The notes under the pieces: model-generated
Told to the model about the DNA's origin: nothing
What the model saw: the letters and a program-made list of their open reading frames with translations, nothing else
The model's database searches: none
Assembly: GCA_021018995.1 (NCBI GenBank)
Contig: CM037596.1
Span: forward strand, 104,949,416 to 105,013,415
DNA: 64,000 nucleotides
Direction: 5' to 3'
DNA from: Chloranthus sessilifolius
Taxonomy: Eukaryota; Streptophyta; Magnoliopsida; Chloranthales; Chloranthaceae
Part shown: positions 60,201 through 64,000 of the stretch, piece after piece
Layout: every line of letters starts with the position of its first letter
How positions within the stretch are numbered: the first letter of the stretch is position 1
Position numbers and translations under genes: made by a program

Positions 60201-61835
60201 AGGTAAGATAATCCAATGAAAACATTGGTGCAAATCCGAAAAAGCTACACCAATAAATTCAAATGAAATAGAAAACAAAAAGATGTTAACTTAATCCCCT
60301 TAATAATCCAAAACTAGAAGGGAAAATTTTCACTTCAAAAATAAGGAGGGACCTAAGAAACTTAGACTTGGATTCTCTCAATTGACTACTATATCCTCCC
60401 AAATGGCCAAATGCCGTCACTCATATAACTGTATACAAACAAATGATGGCAATATAATTTTCCACAAGGGTGTATCACTCGAAGTCAAATGGAGCTGGGA
60501 GCTGGTTTACTAAACACACTCCACGCCTGAGAGCGCCACGCCAGAACCCAAGAGCTGCTCCAAGGCCACAGGGAGCTAAGCCAAAATGCACCCTTAGAAC
60601 CCAACAGCCACCGAGACAATTGTAGTATAGAGCGATATGTATAGTTCTAAGTATGTGTTAGTTTAGGGCATAGTTACCAAGTTGGAATTAAGGAAAAAAT
60701 CAGCAATAATAAAAAAATCAGAAAATTCAGCAAACGTGGAAAAATGGGGGAAAAAAAGCCAAATTTAAAAGAAAATAAAAATAAAAAATTACTGTAGGCC
60801 ATACTCATACCTTTTCTTCCTCTTCTCACAGTACAACCCAAAAAAATTGCATTTTATTCGGAAGAAGCAAAAAAAAATCTAGGAAAAATAACAGTGTTGC
60901 CAACTATTTATGAATAAAATGAAATTAAATATTCAAAAAATAAATATTTTTTGGCAATTACTTGTTGGTTTCATGACCGGCACTGTATCTAAACAATTGG
61001 CAAATTTTGCAAAGTCTGGAAAAACAATTTTTAAAAAATTAATGTTAGTGATACCCTTTTTCTTCTTCTCACAGTAAAATGACGATTAAAACACTAAAAT
61101 CGCACTTTATTGAAATAGTTAAAAAAATTGCAACTTAATGTGTTATAAACTTTTTAAGAATAAAATTCGATTTATTCAAAAAAAGGCAATTTTAGTAAAA
61201 CTGATTCAGGGAGTGGTTACCAAGTCGGAATTCAGGAAAAAGGCAAACCCGGCAAACTCGGACAAAATGGGAAAATGACAAAATTTTAAAAATAAAATAA
61301 AATTAGTCCTACACTTTCTTCTTCTTCTCACACTAAAATGCGATTAAGATAAGAAATTTGCATTTTATGGAAAAAATGGAATTTTTTAAACAATTCTGAT
61401 TTAATAGTGTTGCCACCTTGTTATGAATGAAACGAGATTAAACCCAACTAATTTTTTTTTTAAAGGGCGATTTTAGTAACATTGGGACTTTAAGGTACTG
61501 AGATGGGTTTCGTTATCGACACCATATGGGCCGAAACATAATTCTAAACACAGATTGAAAATACCTAGTGGGAACACTTGCTGTATCGGAAACGATCGAA
61601 CCGGCACGTACAGCTTCCAAGAACGAGAGCCCTGCGTCGCCATTACCAGAACCAGTGACTAATCAATCTTTGAAAAAAAACAAAAGAGGTGTAGAGAAAT
61701 GAGATCAAAAGAGATGGGTAGATAAGAAAATTTACGGTCGTCTAGGGCGTCTCGAGCTTCCTTAACGAGAGAGGAGTCGAGAATCGCCATGGTGTTCTCC
61801 TCAAACCCTCTGTTGCTTCTTCTAGGGTTTTCCAT
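4145..61835 (-). CDS. SNI1: SNI1 orthologue, complete 15-exon gene spanning 57.7 kb
   Basis: Joining 15 minus-strand exons (listed separately) gives one open frame of 1395 nt, 464 residues. All 14 introns are GT-AG and every phase matches. Blocks match my memory of Arabidopsis SNI1 (about 432 residues) in order: [81 protein letters not shown], and the C-terminal [17 protein letters not shown]. In Arabidopsis SNI1 is a nuclear armadillo-like protein that represses pathogenesis-related genes and systemic acquired resistance; with ASAP1 it forms the NSE6/NSE5-like pair of the SMC5/6 complex. The start at 61835 is chosen because the residues [11 protein letters not shown] match the Arabidopsis EANTLAMIDST region; in-frame ATGs also lie at 61790 and 61976. 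No stop or frameshift is seen, so the gene is probably functional despite large insertions in introns 5, 6, 12 and 14. Confidence 0.95.
4276..4330. repeat. CT/AT microsatellite
   Basis: A run of CT dinucleotides passes directly into AT dinucleotides, inside SNI1 intron 14. A degenerate repeat with CGGTATCGGCCGATAC lies nearby at 4425-4520. Confidence 0.95.
5022..5264 (-). repeat. Copia 3' LTR
   Basis: About 243 bp, paired with 9905-10136. Shared words include GATGTAAGTAACTCACTTAC and CATATACAATAAAGATAT. Terminal TG/CA bases are partly mutated. Confidence 0.85.
5270..9508 (-). pseudogene. Copia gag-pol remnant
   Basis: Gag opens [12 protein letters not shown] near 9508 and carries a zinc knuckle [14 protein letters not shown] near 8750. 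A degraded protease has WIIHSG near 8430. A pre-integrase block [12 protein letters not shown] lies near 8080, integrase between about 7850 and 7250, and reverse transcriptase [20 protein letters not shown] near 6600. The catalytic box reads [11 protein letters not shown] instead of YVDD, near 6210. RNase H ends at about 5724 with YLKSSP. Many stops and frameshifts make it inactive. Confidence 0.88.
9905..10136 (-). repeat. Copia 5' LTR
   Basis: About 232 bp; on the minus strand it begins TGTAGAGATATC. It contains a short telomere-like run TTTAGGGTTAGGGTTAGG at its inner side, also seen in the partner LTR. Confidence 0.85.
10289..10404 (-). CDS. SNI1: SNI1 exon 14
   Basis: Encodes [20 protein letters not shown], then [18 protein letters not shown] plus GA. 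Acceptor TTCCAG. The donor GTAATT overlaps an in-frame TAA, so failure to splice intron 14 would end the protein at RRTNE. Confidence 0.9.
10474..10895. mobile_element. MITE with 50-bp inverted ends, intron 13
   Basis: Both ends read inwards as CTCCTGACCG or CTCGTGATCG, then the internal palindrome AAACACCAAAATGGTGTTT, then ATTATCTTACAC. The element is 422 bp. A second family member, reversed, lies at 36661-37307. No convincing target duplication was found. Confidence 0.88.
10896..11830. other. AT-rich intron 13 sequence
   Basis: No gene or clear element. A scrap at about 11410-11450 resembles the degenerate CGGTATCGG-type repeat seen at 4425-4520. Confidence 0.5.
11831..12310. mobile_element. 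MITE with GTTTGATAA ends, intron 13
   Basis: Inverted ends TAGGCTTTGTTTGATAA and TAGGCTGTGTTTGATAA bound 480 bp rich in AATTCC/GGAATT words. The right edge is about 140 bp from exon 13. The duplication is unclear, so the superfamily is not assigned. Confidence 0.8.
12453..12605 (-). CDS. SNI1: SNI1 exon 13
   Basis: Encodes 51 residues from [14 protein letters not shown] through [18 protein letters not shown] to [13 protein letters not shown] and FSNGT are shared with Arabidopsis. Acceptor TTTTAG, donor GTGATC. Confidence 0.95.
12732..12870. repeat. CT microsatellite ending in CA repeat
   Basis: Long CT runs broken by CCCTATCCCTAT-type variants, then a short CA run. The Leu-Ser frame over it is not a gene. 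Confidence 0.95.
12871..13563. other. Intron 12 sequence before the first gypsy element
   Basis: Nothing recognised. Short frames occur on both strands without family motifs. Confidence 0.5.
13564..14257 (+). repeat. 5' LTR of the short gypsy element
   Basis: 694 bp, aligned to 15128-16140 but missing about 300 bp near its end. Confidence 0.88.
14258..15127 (+). pseudogene. Gag-like remnant with acidic, proline-rich ORF
   Basis: Starts like a gypsy gag ([20 protein letters not shown]). A frame at 14516-14977 then encodes 153 residues rich in Pro, Val and Glu ([16 protein letters not shown], then repeated SAI and EPE motifs). It matches no catalytic domain I know; a variable gag segment is the simplest reading. 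Confidence 0.55.
15128..16140 (+). repeat. 3' LTR of the short gypsy element
   Basis: 1013 bp; starts TGATGCGGAATTTAGACC and ends CCTGCATCA. Probably the fuller form of this LTR. Confidence 0.88.
16141..16891 (+). pseudogene. Gypsy gag zinc knuckle and protease scrap
   Basis: Near 16350 a frame reads [16 protein letters not shown], a CCHC knuckle whose first Cys is Tyr. Near 16630-16710 a protease-like stretch carries [11 protein letters not shown]. It ends [12 protein letters not shown] where the next LTR begins, so it is probably the remains of an older element. Confidence 0.7.
16892..17720 (+). repeat. 5' LTR of the split gypsy element
   Basis: 829 bp, TGATGTGGGGGACATCC to TTCCGCATCA. 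Confidence 0.9.
17741..20848 (+). pseudogene. Gypsy gag, protease, RT and RNase H
   Basis: Gag includes [14 protein letters not shown] and [18 protein letters not shown] (about 18130-18260) and a knuckle [14 protein letters not shown] near 18755. A protease-like [10 protein letters not shown] lies near 19075. Reverse transcriptase has [20 protein letters not shown] and the catalytic box [10 protein letters not shown] near 20150-20180. RNase H carries [20 protein letters not shown]. In-frame stops occur in gag and RT. The frame stops at HAKRV...ETI, where the nested element entered. Confidence 0.9.
21410..21985. repeat. 110-bp tandem array in LTR
   Basis: The word TTTGACCAAAAGTCAATGAT recurs at about 21521, 21631, 21741, 21851 and (diverged) 21961, an exact 110-bp spacing. 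Each unit also holds AAGATCTGGTCAATACGTAA or a variant and ACCGTTGGATCTCATTACGA. Confidence 0.95.
22225..22385. repeat. Short tandem duplication in LTR
   Basis: Two copies of about 60 bp with TTGCAACCAT and ATCCTACTTAGGAGGAG(T/C)CG. The inner words TAGGAGG/CCTACTTA are also partly palindromic. Confidence 0.8.
22740..23975. repeat. Palindromic CCTAGG minisatellite in 3' LTR
   Basis: About 40 units of 27-31 bp. The core is a palindrome such as TAGCCACCTAGGTGGCTA or TATCCACCTAGGTGGATA; linkers are AGTATTTTTC or AGTATATTTT. Unit types (ATCC, AGCC, GTGAC variants) alternate irregularly. Confidence 0.97.
24640..26510. repeat. 163-bp tandem array in element body
   Basis: The word AGATCTACTTTGGCTACC recurs about every 162-165 bp, roughly 11 times, with one unit about 17 bp short. 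Each unit carries AAAATCAACAAAAATTATGA and a TTTACAGAGATCGAAACGTC-type word. Diverged copies continue to about 27120. Confidence 0.93.
27270..27830. repeat. Degenerate 70-bp repeats in element body
   Basis: Repeated words TACGCAGTTTATCCTCATGC, GAGTAGGAGGTTACAT and GATGATGTACCTATGTAC, about 8 diverged units with variable spacing. Confidence 0.85.
28168..29583 (-). pseudogene. Gag of the nested element, with internal repeats
   Basis: The N-terminal frame (28888-29583) holds imperfect repeats built on [14 protein letters not shown] and EANKMIVSS, mirrored by DNA repeats of about 60-80 bp. A helical stretch [20 protein letters not shown] follows in another frame, then [20 protein letters not shown] and [20 protein letters not shown], a retrotransposon gag domain. 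It finishes in a third frame with [12 protein letters not shown] and [15 protein letters not shown]. At least two frameshifts separate the parts. No zinc knuckle was found. Confidence 0.85.
30240..30800. repeat. 110-bp tandem array, 5' LTR copy
   Basis: Counterpart of 21410-21985, with one unit internally shortened near 30355. Confidence 0.93.
31545..32705. repeat. Palindromic CCTAGG minisatellite, 5' LTR copy
   Basis: Counterpart of 22740-23975 with similar unit types, but units have been gained, lost or shuffled relative to the other LTR. Confidence 0.96.
32875..34490 (+). pseudogene. Gypsy integrase and chromodomain-like tail
   Basis: Starts with the rest of RNase H ([17 protein letters not shown]). 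An HHCC-like region holds [11 protein letters not shown]. The integrase core shows [19 protein letters not shown] and [10 protein letters not shown], the three acidic positions. A tail [10 protein letters not shown] resembles a chromodomain. Stops include TAA just before TDGQTE and TAG near 34397 where Trp is expected. Confidence 0.9.
34498..35278 (+). repeat. 3' LTR of the split gypsy element
   Basis: 781 bp, TGATGGGGACATCC to TTCCGCATCA, preceded by a purine-rich tract ending GGGAAGAAT. Confidence 0.9.
35280..35674. mobile_element. hAT-like MITE, GGGTC-rich
   Basis: Starts TAGGGAGGTCAACGGGTTGG and ends TGTTGACAGCCCTA, an inverted pair of the type seen at 42434-42600. It abuts the gypsy 3' LTR. 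An 8-bp duplication was not found. Confidence 0.75.
35675..36660. other. Unassigned intron 12 sequence
   Basis: No gene recognised. Positions 36266-36520 hold a GGTTCGG/CCGAACC-rich repeat beginning TAGGGGTGCAGATTC, perhaps a decayed hAT MITE. Positions 36522-36570 repeat a segment also found inside the next MITE (CACACATCTAAACCAATC). Confidence 0.5.
36661..37307. mobile_element. MITE, second copy of the 10474 family
   Basis: Ends CTCCTGACCGACATTTAAAC and its inverse around the AAACACCA...TGGTGTTT palindrome. Its body matches the reverse complement of 10474-10895 and is interrupted by a SINE. Confidence 0.88.
36789..36996 (-). mobile_element. tRNA-derived SINE inside the MITE
   Basis: Flanked by an 18-bp duplication TAAACCAATCTAAATCGT (36771-36788 and 36997-37014). 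In minus orientation it starts near GGGGTTAGGTGAGCTGGCC (box A-like), has GAGTTTGAATCCCC (box B-like), and ends in a T run on the plus strand, i.e. a poly(A) tail. About 208 bp. Confidence 0.88.
37355..37515 (-). mobile_element. Second tRNA-derived SINE-like repeat
   Basis: On the minus strand TTGCTTGGTGCAATGGTA (box A) is followed about 45 bp later by GGTTCGAGTCC (box B), then a tail with GGTTTGCATCCCGTCC. Spacing fits a pol III promoter. Ends are uncertain. Confidence 0.7.
37640..39160 (-). mobile_element. RTE-type LINE remnant
   Basis: Read on the minus strand through frameshifts: [11 protein letters not shown], then [11 protein letters not shown] (catalytic box, near 38360), then a distal block with [15 protein letters not shown] and [12 protein letters not shown], then GVTPIEENLRMAWDGLV. 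These match the reverse transcriptase and C-terminal part of plant RTE elements, not the L1-type LINEs elsewhere in the window. Strongly decayed. Confidence 0.75.
39544..39609 (-). CDS. SNI1: SNI1 exon 12
   Basis: Encodes [20 protein letters not shown] then [11 protein letters not shown] matches DPKWKLEIV of Arabidopsis. Acceptor TTGCAG, donor GTATGC. The next exon is 26.9 kb away. Confidence 0.95.
39610..40481. other. Intron 11 sequence
   Basis: AT-rich; no element recognised before the foldback MITE. Confidence 0.5.
40482..40883. mobile_element. Mutator-like foldback MITE in intron 11
   Basis: 402 bp with inverted arms of about 150-170 bp starting GGGATCTACAACTTGCAC and GGGAGCTACAACTTGCAC. 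A 9-bp duplication flanks it with one mismatch (TTGAGCTAA at 40473, TTGAGCTAC at 40884). The arms include ACCGTGGCACATGGTTAAAA and AAAGATCTTTGAGGCCAAAG. A transcript would fold into a long hairpin. Confidence 0.93.
40987..41056 (-). CDS. SNI1: SNI1 exon 11
   Basis: Encodes (R)[19 protein letters not shown] then LFVK, the best-conserved block (Arabidopsis TPAMEIILDELTYD). Acceptor TTTCAG, donor GTATTG. A 402-bp foldback MITE lies about 100 bp downstream in intron 11. Confidence 0.96.
41157..41227 (-). CDS. SNI1: SNI1 exon 10
   Basis: Encodes [20 protein letters not shown] then DGL plus AG, aligned to IMELDTSKKKADLEGITSR. Acceptor TCTAG, donor GTGCTC. Confidence 0.95.
41312..41506 (-). CDS. 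SNI1: SNI1 exon 9 (longest)
   Basis: Encodes 65 residues beginning [20 protein letters not shown] and ending AVQKLLTL. Acceptor TTTCAG, donor GTAAGG. The start aligns to ASRKVNFKLLMKDYLS of Arabidopsis. Confidence 0.95.
41644..41947. mobile_element. Putative short MITE in intron 8
   Basis: Bounded by TAGTGACCA and its inverse TGGTCACTA, with a body of TTCG/AATTCG words. Related sequence starts (GTTACCAAGTCGGAATTC type) occur in intron 2 and upstream of the gene. No duplication found. Confidence 0.6.
42059..42108 (-). CDS. SNI1: SNI1 exon 8
   Basis: Encodes (D)[16 protein letters not shown], aligned to TMNWSLLKESFLNLLL. Acceptor TTTTAG, donor GTATTG. Confidence 0.95.
42208..42289 (-). CDS. 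SNI1: SNI1 exon 7
   Basis: Encodes [20 protein letters not shown] then SRYTIYK plus one base, aligned to FLFKYLAHVLKLDFTPRNQVYE. Acceptor TTGCAG, donor GTTAGC. Confidence 0.93.
42434..42600. mobile_element. hAT-like MITE in intron 6
   Basis: 167 bp, TAGGGATGTCAACAGGTCGG to CCCGACCCGTTGACAGCCCTA-type end, flanked by an 8-bp duplication with one mismatch (CTCGGGAT at 42426, CTCAGGAT at 42601). The 8-bp duplication and TAGGG ends fit hAT. Confidence 0.9.
43085..43379. repeat. GGTC/GACC-rich repeat, interrupted by the LINE
   Basis: Words such as CGACCCGACCCGATGGGTC resemble the hAT-like elements at 35280 and 42434. It resumes after the LINE at 49648 with CAACCCATTTGCAG. Confidence 0.7.
43517..45968 (+). 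pseudogene. LINE ORF1 remnant with RanBP2-like zinc finger
   Basis: Starts [20 protein letters not shown]; the full finger reads C-x2-C, N-F-K-R-R, then C-x4-C. A frame stop follows after 57 codons. Downstream come SYADAASGG, a DUF4283-like region with frameshifts (44100-44540, e.g. [17 protein letters not shown]), and a C-terminal part ending [10 protein letters not shown]. Five or more frame breaks. Confidence 0.82.
46005..49470 (+). pseudogene. LINE ORF2 remnant: endonuclease, RT, zf-RVT
   Basis: Endonuclease begins [16 protein letters not shown] and carries LPETKWG and [19 protein letters not shown]. The linker includes [13 protein letters not shown]. Reverse transcriptase shows [25 protein letters not shown] and the catalytic box YANDTIFF (YADD with Asp to Asn). 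The C-terminal zf-RVT region reads [20 protein letters not shown] then NRCPMC. Frameshifts and stops are spread along it. Confidence 0.9.
49694..49778. repeat. CT/TA/TG compound microsatellite
   Basis: CT run, then TA run, then a short TG run, about 45 bp past the LINE's right duplication. Confidence 0.95.
49880..51770 (-). mobile_element. Copia internal fragment without LTRs
   Basis: Minus-strand protease [16 protein letters not shown] near 51630, pre-integrase [20 protein letters not shown] near 51240, decayed integrase, then [20 protein letters not shown] near 50500 and an acidic linker. No reverse transcriptase or LTR. It differs from the copia element at 5022-10136 and is cut at both ends. 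Confidence 0.88.
52080..52151 (-). CDS. SNI1: SNI1 exon 6
   Basis: Encodes [20 protein letters not shown] then VGMK, aligned to the Arabidopsis FLQQLIQNMN...SDLKILGN region. Acceptor TTACAG, donor GTAAAT. It lies between a copia fragment (49880-51770) and a gypsy element (52928-56519). Confidence 0.9.
52152..52927. repeat. Intron 5 start with TG/TA/TTTA microsatellite
   Basis: A TG run from about 52462, then TA, then TTTA units to about 52550. The rest has no recognised feature; short Tyr-Ile and Cys-Val frames over the repeats are not genes. Confidence 0.85.
52928..53792 (-). repeat. 3' LTR of intron 5 gypsy element
   Basis: 865 bp; paired with 55592-56519 over nearly its whole length, including AGGGCATCAATCGACAATC. 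Confidence 0.92.
53950..55475 (-). pseudogene. Gypsy gag remnant
   Basis: Starts [17 protein letters not shown] at 55475. Core reads [20 protein letters not shown] and [19 protein letters not shown], nearly the same as the gag at 18130-18260. A zinc knuckle QCY[17 protein letters not shown] lies near 54540-54580. Stops and frameshifts are present; no pol follows. Confidence 0.88.
55592..56519 (-). repeat. 5' LTR of intron 5 gypsy element
   Basis: 928 bp; on the minus strand begins TGATGGAGACATCC. Contains short repeated CACGCTGTGGGACAGC words near 56340-56420, expanded relative to the partner LTR. Confidence 0.92.
56520..57873. repeat. Intron 5 remainder with AT microsatellite and tRNA-like repeat
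   Basis: An AT run of about 40 units fills 57188-57270. Next to it, 57290-57395 on the minus strand reads CCTGTAGTTGAACTGG (box A-like) and AGGTTCAATCCC (box B-like) and ends in an A-rich tail: a tRNA-derived retrosequence or short SINE. The rest is featureless. Confidence 0.6.
57883..58275. mobile_element. Mutator-like foldback MITE beside exon 5
   Basis: 393 bp with a perfect 9-bp duplication TTTGATAAA (57874 and 58276). Long inverted arms share GGGCGCCTACGCTGAA-like and CACAATGGATCTTGA words. The left arm starts GGGTCCC and the right GGGTACC. Confidence 0.95.
58500..58589 (-). CDS. SNI1: SNI1 exon 5
   Basis: Encodes [20 protein letters not shown] then [15 protein letters not shown] and GSE are shared with Arabidopsis. 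Acceptor TGCAG, donor GTGAGT. A foldback MITE ends about 225 bp downstream of the donor. Confidence 0.92.
58930..59515. mobile_element. MITE with GTTTGATA ends in intron 4
   Basis: Ends GGCCCCGTTTGATAAC and inverse GGTCTGTTTGATAGC. Body rich in GAAATTGATTTC words. Contains a smaller nested MITE. It fills most of intron 4. Confidence 0.75.
58960..59091. mobile_element. Small nested MITE with 9-bp duplication
   Basis: 132 bp, GGGAACCTCTGTT to its inverse AATAGAGGTTCCC. Flanked by ACTGCCAAA and AATGCCAAA (8 of 9 match). A Mutator-like insertion into the larger MITE. Confidence 0.88.
59606..59686 (-). CDS. SNI1: SNI1 exon 4
   Basis: Encodes [20 protein letters not shown] then ELVVVKE. Acceptor TACAG, donor GTACTG, phase 0 at both ends. 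Confidence 0.95.
59791..59884 (-). CDS. SNI1: SNI1 exon 3
   Basis: Encodes [20 protein letters not shown] then [11 protein letters not shown]. Matches the Arabidopsis stretch KMYQAIFRILRFGKTLELIT. Acceptor CACAG, donor GTAATT, 104-bp intron after it. Confidence 0.95.
59885..61564. repeat. Intron 2 with two related repeat copies
   Basis: Copies starting TAGTTACCAAGTTGGAATTA (about 60668) and GTGGTTACCAAGTCGGAATT (about 61205) share CAGTAAAATGCGATTAA-type words and TTCTTCTTCTCAC tracts. They resemble the intron 8 MITE start. No gene seen. Confidence 0.65.
61565..61658 (-). CDS. SNI1: SNI1 exon 2
   Basis: Encodes [20 protein letters not shown] and ends SVPT plus AG. The [11 protein letters not shown] block matches Arabidopsis LQYLEAVRAAS. 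Acceptor ATTAG, donor GTATTT. Intron 2 (59885-61564) follows. Confidence 0.95.
61736..61835 (-). CDS. SNI1: SNI1 exon 1
   Basis: Starts [19 protein letters not shown] and ends after DALDD plus one base, before donor GTAAAT. The frame stays open upstream to an ATG at 61976, but that stretch looks like 5' leader. Followed by a 77-bp intron. Confidence 0.85.
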
Positions 61836-62374
61836 TTTAGGCGTCTGTAACAAAACCCTAATTCGCCTTTTTTGGATAAAAATAAATGAACAGTTGCACA
61901 GAGCAGACGATCGTAATCGTTTGCGCGCCAAAACACCGAAATGGAATAGGATATGAATCGGATATGTATCGGCCAAACCAGCCGATGTTAAAGTAACGTT
62001 TTTTTATTTTTAAAATATTAAATATACAAATAATAATAGAGTACCTTTATTCCCACCCACCAAATCATTGAGTTCACCCATGTAGACTGAGCGAAGGGAA
62101 AAAGAGTCAATTTGTAAGTACCCTCAAATATTCGATTTGGTGATGAGTAAATATTGAAGTTTACCCACTTATTTGGGTACTATTTTTCATCTTTTTTCTC
62201 TTCCTCCATCATTCCGGCAAGTCTTCACTTCCGGTGAGTACTCTGTTCCGATCATAGTCACAAAATCAGGGTTCGACAATATTTAGTAAAGTTAAAATCC
62301 GAAAAAATCCGGCAAAGTTCGAGAAGTTTGGGAACAATTCGGAAATTTTTAAAAAATAAACTTATAAAAATATA

Positions 62375-62432
<58 letters not shown>

Positions 62433-62520
62433 ATTTTATGATTTAGATATATATTTAAATTTTCTTAATATACTTTCTTGAGTAAAATAATAAATTATTA
62501 AATATTTGAATATAAATACA
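61836..62520 (-). promoter_or_regulatory. SNI1 upstream region
   Basis: Expected to hold the SNI1 leader and promoter. No TATA box can be placed with confidence. It contains a degraded copy of the intron 2 repeat (from about 62255) and a TA microsatellite at 62378-62426, so the compact promoter may be only 61836-62250. Confidence 0.5.
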
Positions 62521-62559
62521 TGATTATTAATCAAACCACTAATAACAAATTAATTAACT

Positions 62560-62945
62560 TAACTTCTCGATTTTGCCAAATGAAACATCTGCATGACCTA
62601 ACACATTGGGTGCTTGTCAATGAAACATCTGTAGGACCTACCAACATTTACGGCATTCACAGCACAAAAAATATGTTTATTGGAGATGGCTTTTGGCCGT
62701 CTTCAAAGATGTCTAAGCGTTCTCCAATATTATTGGAGACGGCTTCCATGTAGTCTTAAATAGTCCCGTCTCCATTGTCTTTAGAGACCAAATGGGGGCC
62801 ATCCCTAATAGTCAAGGTTATTAGAGACAGCCATAAGCAGTTTCCACAAATATGTTGGCGACAGCTTAAAGTCATCTCTAATAAGTCATCTCTTGTTATT
62901 ATTGCCTGTTATTGGAGACGGCCAAAAGCCGTCTCCAATATTTAT
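62560..62945. repeat. CACTA-like subterminal repeats
   Basis: Several direct and inverted copies of ATTGGAGACGGC/GCCGTCTCCAAT and variants. Such arrays are typical near the ends of plant CACTA elements. The CACTA terminus itself was not found. Confidence 0.6.
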
Positions 62946-63151
62946 TTATTTTTAATGCTATTTAAATTTTTTGCTTCATGACCATATTGTCTAGCAGTAC
63001 ACATCTATAACCTATATTTTATTTTTTATTTTTTTATGAAAATTCGTAGCATGCATTTACATACTCACATTAGCATAAAAGTAAATTTTAATTCACAGCA
63101 CCGCATTTTCATTAACAACAAATTTATGTAAACAAATAATGACTCTCATTT

Positions 63152-63639
63152 TTAGAGGTATTCGGCATTGTTCATGGCTTCATAAGCTTGTCCAACAGTC
63201 ATGGCTCCATCTCCAATTATAAAGATTACATGGTTGTTCTTCCCTACTAAAGCTCTAGCAACTGCCATTTCTACCAAATTCAAAAAAAAAAAAAGTTAAT
63301 AATTCCTCCAATAATTGGGTCATAGAGTAGCTTACGTGCTACTGAATTTGGTAGCTTATATGCTACCGAATCCCATCAAAAGCTACCTTTCGAAGATCTC
63401 AATGAGATAAAATTCATGATAATTAAATTTTGACAGGAATCAATAACCAAAAAGGTACTTTATAAATGATGGTGCCTTTGATCACTCCCAACCCAACTCA
63501 ATCAATTAATAAATATTAATCTCTCATCAATATCTCTATCAATCACCATGAAAATATATGCCAAAAAATAAAATTAAATAGAAAAATGAGTGAGAAATCT
63601 ACTAACCAAGACCAACAGATATGCTAGTGGAGTTGTGCC
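63152..63639 (-). pseudogene. DXS (1-deoxyxylulose-5-phosphate synthase) fragment
   Basis: Two minus-strand exons: 63607-63639 encodes HNSTSISVGL, and 63152-63270 encodes [20 protein letters not shown] then [18 protein letters not shown] and a TAA. This is the thiamine-diphosphate motif (GDGAMT...EAMNN) of plastid DXS, the first enzyme of the MEP isoprenoid pathway. The intron has GT-AG ends. The frame stops right after the motif, where the enzyme should continue for hundreds of residues, and the usual Gly before Met-Ala-Val becomes Glu. Probably a truncated or captured fragment; earlier exons may lie beyond the window. Confidence 0.8.
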
Positions 63640-64000
63640 CTACACCAAGAGCGTTATAAATGCAAATTCATTATTACAATTTACAGGATCATTACAAAAA
63701 AAAAGGAAAAAAATATATCAGAAAATTAAAATCCATTTGTTAATATAAAAATCACAAAACAGTCTTCAATCATACCAAAAAATCAAAATTCATTATTTAA
63801 TAGAAAAATCTCAAGTTGCAATCTGCATATAACCTAAAAAATCAGAATAATTATGTGAGTATGTCTGCAAATTTACTATTACAACTCACAAATCAGTCCT
63901 AAAACACTAAAAGATAAAAAGGTGAAAAAATTTCATAAAAGTAAAACCAATTAAAAAAAATCTCATTTTTCATATAAAAAAAAGTTTTGAAAAATCCCAT
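63640..64000. other. AT-rich window end
   Basis: No coding segment recognised; no further DXS exon seen in these 360 bases. Confidence 0.5.

Noticed and set aside
4145-61835. SNI1 exons as a scattered pseudogene
   Set aside because: Fifteen exons join without a stop or frameshift, all splice sites are canonical, and conserved blocks run to the C-terminus.

Overview
The window looks like low-GC nuclear DNA of a flowering plant. Plant signs are the SNI1 gene, Ty1-copia and chromovirus-type Ty3-gypsy elements, tRNA-derived SINEs, many MITEs, and a chloroplast-pathway (DXS) gene fragment. The very long, transposon-filled introns fit a large-genome angiosperm, perhaps a magnoliid or other early-diverging lineage, but the species cannot be fixed from this sequence.

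One host gene fills almost the whole window. On the minus strand I could assemble a complete SNI1 orthologue, start codon at 61835 and stop at 4145. It has 15 exons, every intron is GT-AG, all phases agree, and it encodes an uninterrupted 464-residue protein. Only about 1.4 kb of 57.7 kb is coding; the rest is intron, mostly transposon. SNI1 is known in Arabidopsis as a negative regulator of systemic acquired resistance and an NSE6-like subunit of the SMC5/6 DNA-repair complex.

Layout from low to high coordinates: 1-3116 holds a LINE (minus) downstream of SNI1. Intron 14 (4206-10288) holds a Ty1-copia element with a CAACC target duplication. Intron 13 holds two MITEs. Intron 12 (12606-39543, 26.9 kb) is a nest. 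It contains a short-bodied gypsy element (13564-16140), a gypsy gag-protease scrap, and a gypsy gag-pol element (16892-35278). That element is split by a 12,016-bp gag-only LTR element (20854-32869, target duplication ACAAT) whose 3.2-3.3-kb LTRs are built largely of tandem arrays. Intron 12 then continues with a hAT-like repeat, a MITE containing a SINE, a second SINE and an RTE-type LINE remnant. Intron 11 and intron 5 carry long foldback MITEs with 9-bp duplications. Intron 6 carries a 6.25-kb LINE with a perfect 15-bp duplication, and a copia fragment. Intron 5 carries a gag-only gypsy element. Upstream of SNI1 lie CACTA-like repeats and a fragment of a 1-deoxy-D-xylulose-5-phosphate synthase gene.

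The host gene stays intact while its introns absorb nested insertions. The most unusual feature is the nested gag-only element: its LTRs carry about 40 copies of a palindromic CCTAGG-centred minisatellite, and its body carries further arrays. Transposon reading frames are mostly broken by stops and frameshifts. Homology statements rest on motif recognition and memory of family members; no database search was run.
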